A stretch of 31,322 nucleotides of DNA from a bacterium (lineage in GTDB: Bacteria; UBP18; UBA7526). This document shows, piece after piece, positions 29,272 to 31,322 of the stretch (position 1 is the first letter of the stretch; each line of letters begins with the position of its first letter). Below the pieces are notes generated by a model. It saw nothing but the letters and a program-made list of their open reading frames with translations, was not told the origin of the DNA and searched no databases. The stretch lies in the NCBI GenBank assembly GCA_030615855.1, contig JAUWYL010000015.1, positions 1 through 31,322 of the forward strand, written 5' to 3'. A program made the position numbers and the translations under genes.

Positions 29272-30675
29272 TTAACTCTTGAGATAATCCAGGCCCAGGT
29301 CTATGGCGATCTCCCTCTCCCTCTTCTTAAGTCCATTCTTGTCTGCCCGCAAGGAGAGATCCTTTAACTGTTCATAGAATCTGAAGAAGGCCAGTATGGC
29401 AGTGGGGGTGGGAACGGGTGCCGTCCGGGTATTGCATTCTGCCGCCCGGCTATGGCCTCCTCCAGTAATCAAGTCTGGAAAGCCATACTTCCTCACCAGC
29501 CTACTGGCCAGAGTATGGCAGATTTTACCACAGTGTATCCTATCCGAGGTGGCACGAAGGGAGAAGTGGGTTCCTCCATCAGGCTCCTTATTGATCATGA
29601 CTAAAAGGACATGCTTCTCACTCGATTCCTTAGTGAGATCATGGAGCTTCACCGAGCCCACCATGGGCAGTAAGGGAACATTCTCTCCAATGAAGAGCTG
29701 GATGGCCACCCGACCCATCTTCCCTATGGAGATGGTGGAATCTAAGAGGTGGCTAGCGCTCTCCCAATCCCTTAAATAATATTTGTATAGTTGCTGGATG
29801 ACCCAGCGATAGGGAATTTCTCCTGAGAAGTGATCGAGCCTCTTTAGATTCGACATCTTAGGGTTTCTTCTTCCATACTTGGATAAAGAGGTAAAGACCA
29901 GATCTACCTGGTCCACCCCCTTTAAAGACTTCGCTCTATCGTTATAGAAGTACTGGAAGCCTCCACCGCATGTTCCATGGATGAGTTCTGTGATCCGGGA
30001 AAGAAGAGAGGTCTTCTCCCTCTGGGTAATATCGAACATGGTGGGTCTGGACTTCAGAGGGGTGAGCAGGTTCTTGAAGTTCTTCTCATATGTCTCATAG
30101 AAGGATTGGGCGAATTTACTCACCTCTCCTGTTGCCGGATCGATGGCAAAGTCTCCCTTCAGGCCGATGAAGCATAGAAAATCATCATAATCCTCTTTTA
30201 AACCCAAGGTAGTAGCGATCATGTGGGTGAGAAGTGAGGTGGAACACATGATATACTCTTCTGCTTGAGGATTGCTATTAGGGTTATAGAGGAGGCACTT
30301 CTTGGGAGGTCCTTCGGGGAGATCGGGGAAGTGATGATCGATGACTACGATATCCTTTATGATCATGGTGTGTTCGTCATAGTAGCTGGTAGTCCCCTTA
30401 TCCAGAATGAAGAGAAGCTCGTATTTCTTCTTTACTGTAGAGGCTAATTGTTCCTTAGTTAGTATATAAGAAGGGGGAAAGAAATAATCAACCTCTGCCC
30501 CCAATTTATCCAAGAGACGCTTTAAAATAAGGGCGGAAACGATCCCATCCGGATCGTCGTGGCTTACTATGAGACACCTCTGTTCCTTTGTGACCTTTAT
30601 ACGCTCGACAATTTTTTCTAATCCTTCAGAGGATTTAATCTCTTTCTCTATCCACTCGGTATAGTCCTGGGCCAT
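29272..30675 (-). CDS. DHH-superfamily phosphoesterase with DHHA1-like C-terminus
   Basis: 467 aa. Metal-binding motifs are SHDDPDGIVSALIL (38-51), a later LDKGTTS, and the name-giving DHH at 113-115 (VVIDHHFPDLP), then GLKGDFAIDP. The C-terminal region ends in LITGGGHSRAAECN, the GGGH motif of DHHA1 substrate-binding domains. Relatives include RecJ-like nucleases, oligoribonucleases (NrnA) and archaeal RecJ/GAN proteins; single-strand exonuclease or nanoRNase activity is likely but not decided. It is transcribed from a good promoter at 30765-30794. Confidence 0.87.
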   Translation of the reverse strand: MAQDYTEWIEKEIKSSEGLEKIVERIKVTKEQRCLIVSHDDPDGIVSALILKRLLDKLGAEVDYFFPPSYILTKEQLASTVKKKYELLFILDKGTTSYYDEHTMIIKDIVVIDHHFPDLPEGPPKKCLLYNPNSNPQAEEYIMCSTSLLTHMIATTLGLKEDYDDFLCFIGLKGDFAIDPATGEVSKFAQSFYETYEKNFKNLLTPLKSRPTMFDITQREKTSLLSRITELIHGTCGGGFQYFYNDRAKSLKGVDQVDLVFTSLSKYGRRNPKMSNLKRLDHFSGEIPYRWVIQQLYKYYLRDWESASHLLDSTISIGKMGRVAIQLFIGENVPLLPMVGSVKLHDLTKESSEKHVLLVMINKEPDGGTHFSLRATSDRIHCGKICHTLASRLVRKYGFPDLITGGGHSRAAECNTRTAPVPTPTAILAFFRFYEQLKDLSLRADKNGLKKREREIAIDLGLDYLKS

Positions 30676-30704
30676 TCTACACCTCGCTTACGCTTGGAAT
30701 AATT

Positions 30705-30764
30705 AAGGAAATTAGTTGGATTGGGTGGATTAGTTCAACCTTGCCCACCTACGAGGTGGGACAG
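30705..30764 (-). repeat. GGATTAGTT words and a 7-bp hairpin in the DHH leader
   Basis: AATTAGTTGGATTGGGTGG and ATTAGTTCAACC lie at 30709-30740, followed by a perfect hairpin CCCACCT-ACG-AGGTGGG at 30744-30760. The predicted transcription start is near 30758, so the RNA would begin with the hairpin, which could protect its 5' end. Confidence 0.6.
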
Positions 30765-30794
30765 GTTATACGTATTCTCATATTTTTTTGTCAA
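30765..30794 (-). promoter_or_regulatory. sigma-70-type promoter for the DHH gene
   Basis: On the minus strand, -35 TTGACA (30794-30789), an 18-nt spacer and -10 TATAAC (30770-30765). A second TTGACA lies 16 nt upstream (30810-30805) in a direct repeat of AAGTTGACAA, without its own -10; it may be a duplicated activator or -35 site. Confidence 0.6.
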
Positions 30795-30863
30795 CTTGTA
30801 TCCTTGTCAACTTCTGGTTACTGGTTACTGTTCAATTATAAAACTGTTGGACCATATATTGAT

Positions 30864-31124
30864 TCACTTCGACTTTTCTATTTTGTCTTTTAGTTCCTTT
30901 AGTTCTTTCTTATAAGCTAAAGCTAATGCAGCAACATAATAGCGTAGAATAGCGCCTATAAATAGTACGAAACCTAGAAACCACCATGGAAATGTATAAT
31001 CTATTACAAATGTACCCCATACGAGAACTAGGAAGCATAAAATTGCTAATATCAGATTCCACAATTTCTCTTTCTTTAGTTCTTCTACTATCCTTTTCTC
31101 TATTGGTTTCCACCCTAATTTCAT
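30864..31124 (-). CDS. small membrane protein, two predicted TM helices
   Basis: 86 aa, family not recognised. A short charged N-terminus (KPIEKRIVEELKKEKLW) leads into TM1 (about 22-42, LILAILCFLVLVWGTFVI), a short DYTFPWW turn and TM2 (about 47-70). The tail is a charged helix (KKELKELKDKIEKSK), probably cytoplasmic. The ATG follows AGGGGGTGA by 5 nt. A promoter-like sequence lies just upstream, so it may be a single-gene unit. Function is unknown. Confidence 0.78.
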   Translation of the reverse strand: MKLGWKPIEKRIVEELKKEKLWNLILAILCFLVLVWGTFVIDYTFPWWFLGFVLFIGAILRYYVAALALAYKKELKELKDKIEKSK

Positions 31125-31158
31125 TTATTTCACCCCCTGTCTTTTTTAATTTTTACTT

Positions 31159-31188
31159 ATCTTATCATACTCTAAATCGGTATGTCAA
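31159..31188 (-). promoter_or_regulatory. promoter-like sequence before the 86-aa gene
   Basis: On the minus strand, a perfect -35 TTGACA (31188-31183), an 18-nt spacer and -10 TAAGAT (31164-31159, 4 of 6 matches), about 35 nt before the ATG. The surrounding DNA is AT-rich. Confidence 0.5.
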
Positions 31189-31212
31189 ATATTTTTTCAA
31201 TTTTGAGGCCAA

Positions 31213-31322
31213 TTAGTCCTCAGAAGGCTCGTAAGGGATCCCATCTGCTGCTGGAGGAACCGCTCTTCCAATGGCACTTGCCAAAACAACCAAGGTTAAT
31301 AGGTAGGGAATCATCTGGACGA
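31213..31322 (-). CDS. ABC transporter permease, C-terminal end (nucleoside/simple sugar type)
   Basis: The last 36 codons of a gene that enters from the right edge: VQMIPYLLTLVVLASAIGRA, then VPPAADGIPYEPSED and TAA. This closing pattern (PYLLTL-hydrophobic-GR-x-PAA-x-G-x-PY) is typical of the second permease of BmpA-linked nucleoside importers (YufQ/NupQ). It suggests that a nucleoside or ribose-type importer lies just outside the window, upstream of the nucleoside phosphorylase and the sugar-phosphate BMC. The substrate is inferred from a short tail only. Confidence 0.75.
   Translation of the reverse strand, partial: VQMIPYLLTLVVLASAIGRAVPPAADGIPYEPSED

Noticed and set aside
405-31216. 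Many plus-strand open frames of 60-195 codons
   Set aside because: They lie antisense to clear minus-strand genes, have low-complexity Ser/Pro/Leu-rich translations and lack family motifs or ribosome-binding sites.

Overview
All recognisable genes in this window lie on the minus strand, so the biological order runs from the right end (31322) to the left end (1). The content suggests an anaerobic, uncultured bacterium: substrate-level acetate formation, ferredoxin/NAD(P)H flavoproteins, an archaeal-style thiolase/DUF35 pair, a Clp1-type polynucleotide kinase and a bacterial microcompartment (BMC) of the sugar-phosphate type. Candidate phyla such as Atribacterota or Aerophobota would fit, but I cannot assign a phylum from sequence reading alone.

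Layout, right to left. (1) 31322-26925: the last 36 codons of a nucleoside-type ABC permease, a small membrane protein, a DHH phosphoesterase, a DEG9-like secreted protease and an MTA/purine nucleoside phosphorylase, closed by a likely terminator near 26843-26880. (2) 26799-21524: a TIM-barrel sugar-phosphate isomerase-like protein, a P-loop kinase, an unknown protein, a Clp1/Grc3-type polynucleotide kinase and a membrane diguanylate cyclase. (3) 21422-11120: a BMC locus with one BMC-H, one PduT-like BMC-T and three BMC-P shell genes. It also encodes triose-phosphate isomerase, PduL, acetate kinase, a CoA-acylating aldehyde dehydrogenase, PduS, a small tagged protein, RpiB, an SH3 lipoprotein and DeoC. 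(4) 11044-6205: glyA, a class I/II aminotransferase and a two-subunit SudBA/NfnAB-type flavoprotein. (5) 6026-3686: a GNAT-like protein, a thiolase-fold protein lacking the usual nucleophilic Cys, and a DUF35 Zn-ribbon partner. (6) 3573-1: glutamate dehydrogenase, hisF, trpE and the start of dapF.

Proposed logic of the BMC: DeoC cleaves deoxyribose-5-phosphate to acetaldehyde and glyceraldehyde-3-phosphate. The aldehyde dehydrogenase makes acetyl-CoA and NADH, PduL makes acetyl-phosphate, and AckA makes ATP and acetate. TpiA handles the triose phosphate and RpiB the pentose phosphates. Five proteins (DeoC, RpiB, the aldehyde dehydrogenase, PduL and a 77-aa protein) carry similar N-terminal amphipathic helices that look like encapsulation peptides. 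No alcohol dehydrogenase is present, so NADH is probably reoxidised through PduS and the Cys-bearing PduT-like pore. DeoC itself carries a ferredoxin-like CxxCxxCxxxCP motif between its tag and its barrel, which is the most unusual protein feature here. The locus resembles what has been catalogued as sugar-phosphate-utilizing (SPU) microcompartments, so the class is not new, but several of its parts look unusual.

The second striking theme is repeats. Almost every intergenic gap of about 80-200 bp is filled by an array of degenerate 7-10 nt units, often arranged as two inverted arms. Similar short-unit arrays lie in frame inside trpE, the SudA/GltD-like gene, pduS and the end of an unknown gene. 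No gene-free stretch exceeds 300 bp. I saw no tRNA, rRNA, CRISPR array or insertion sequence.
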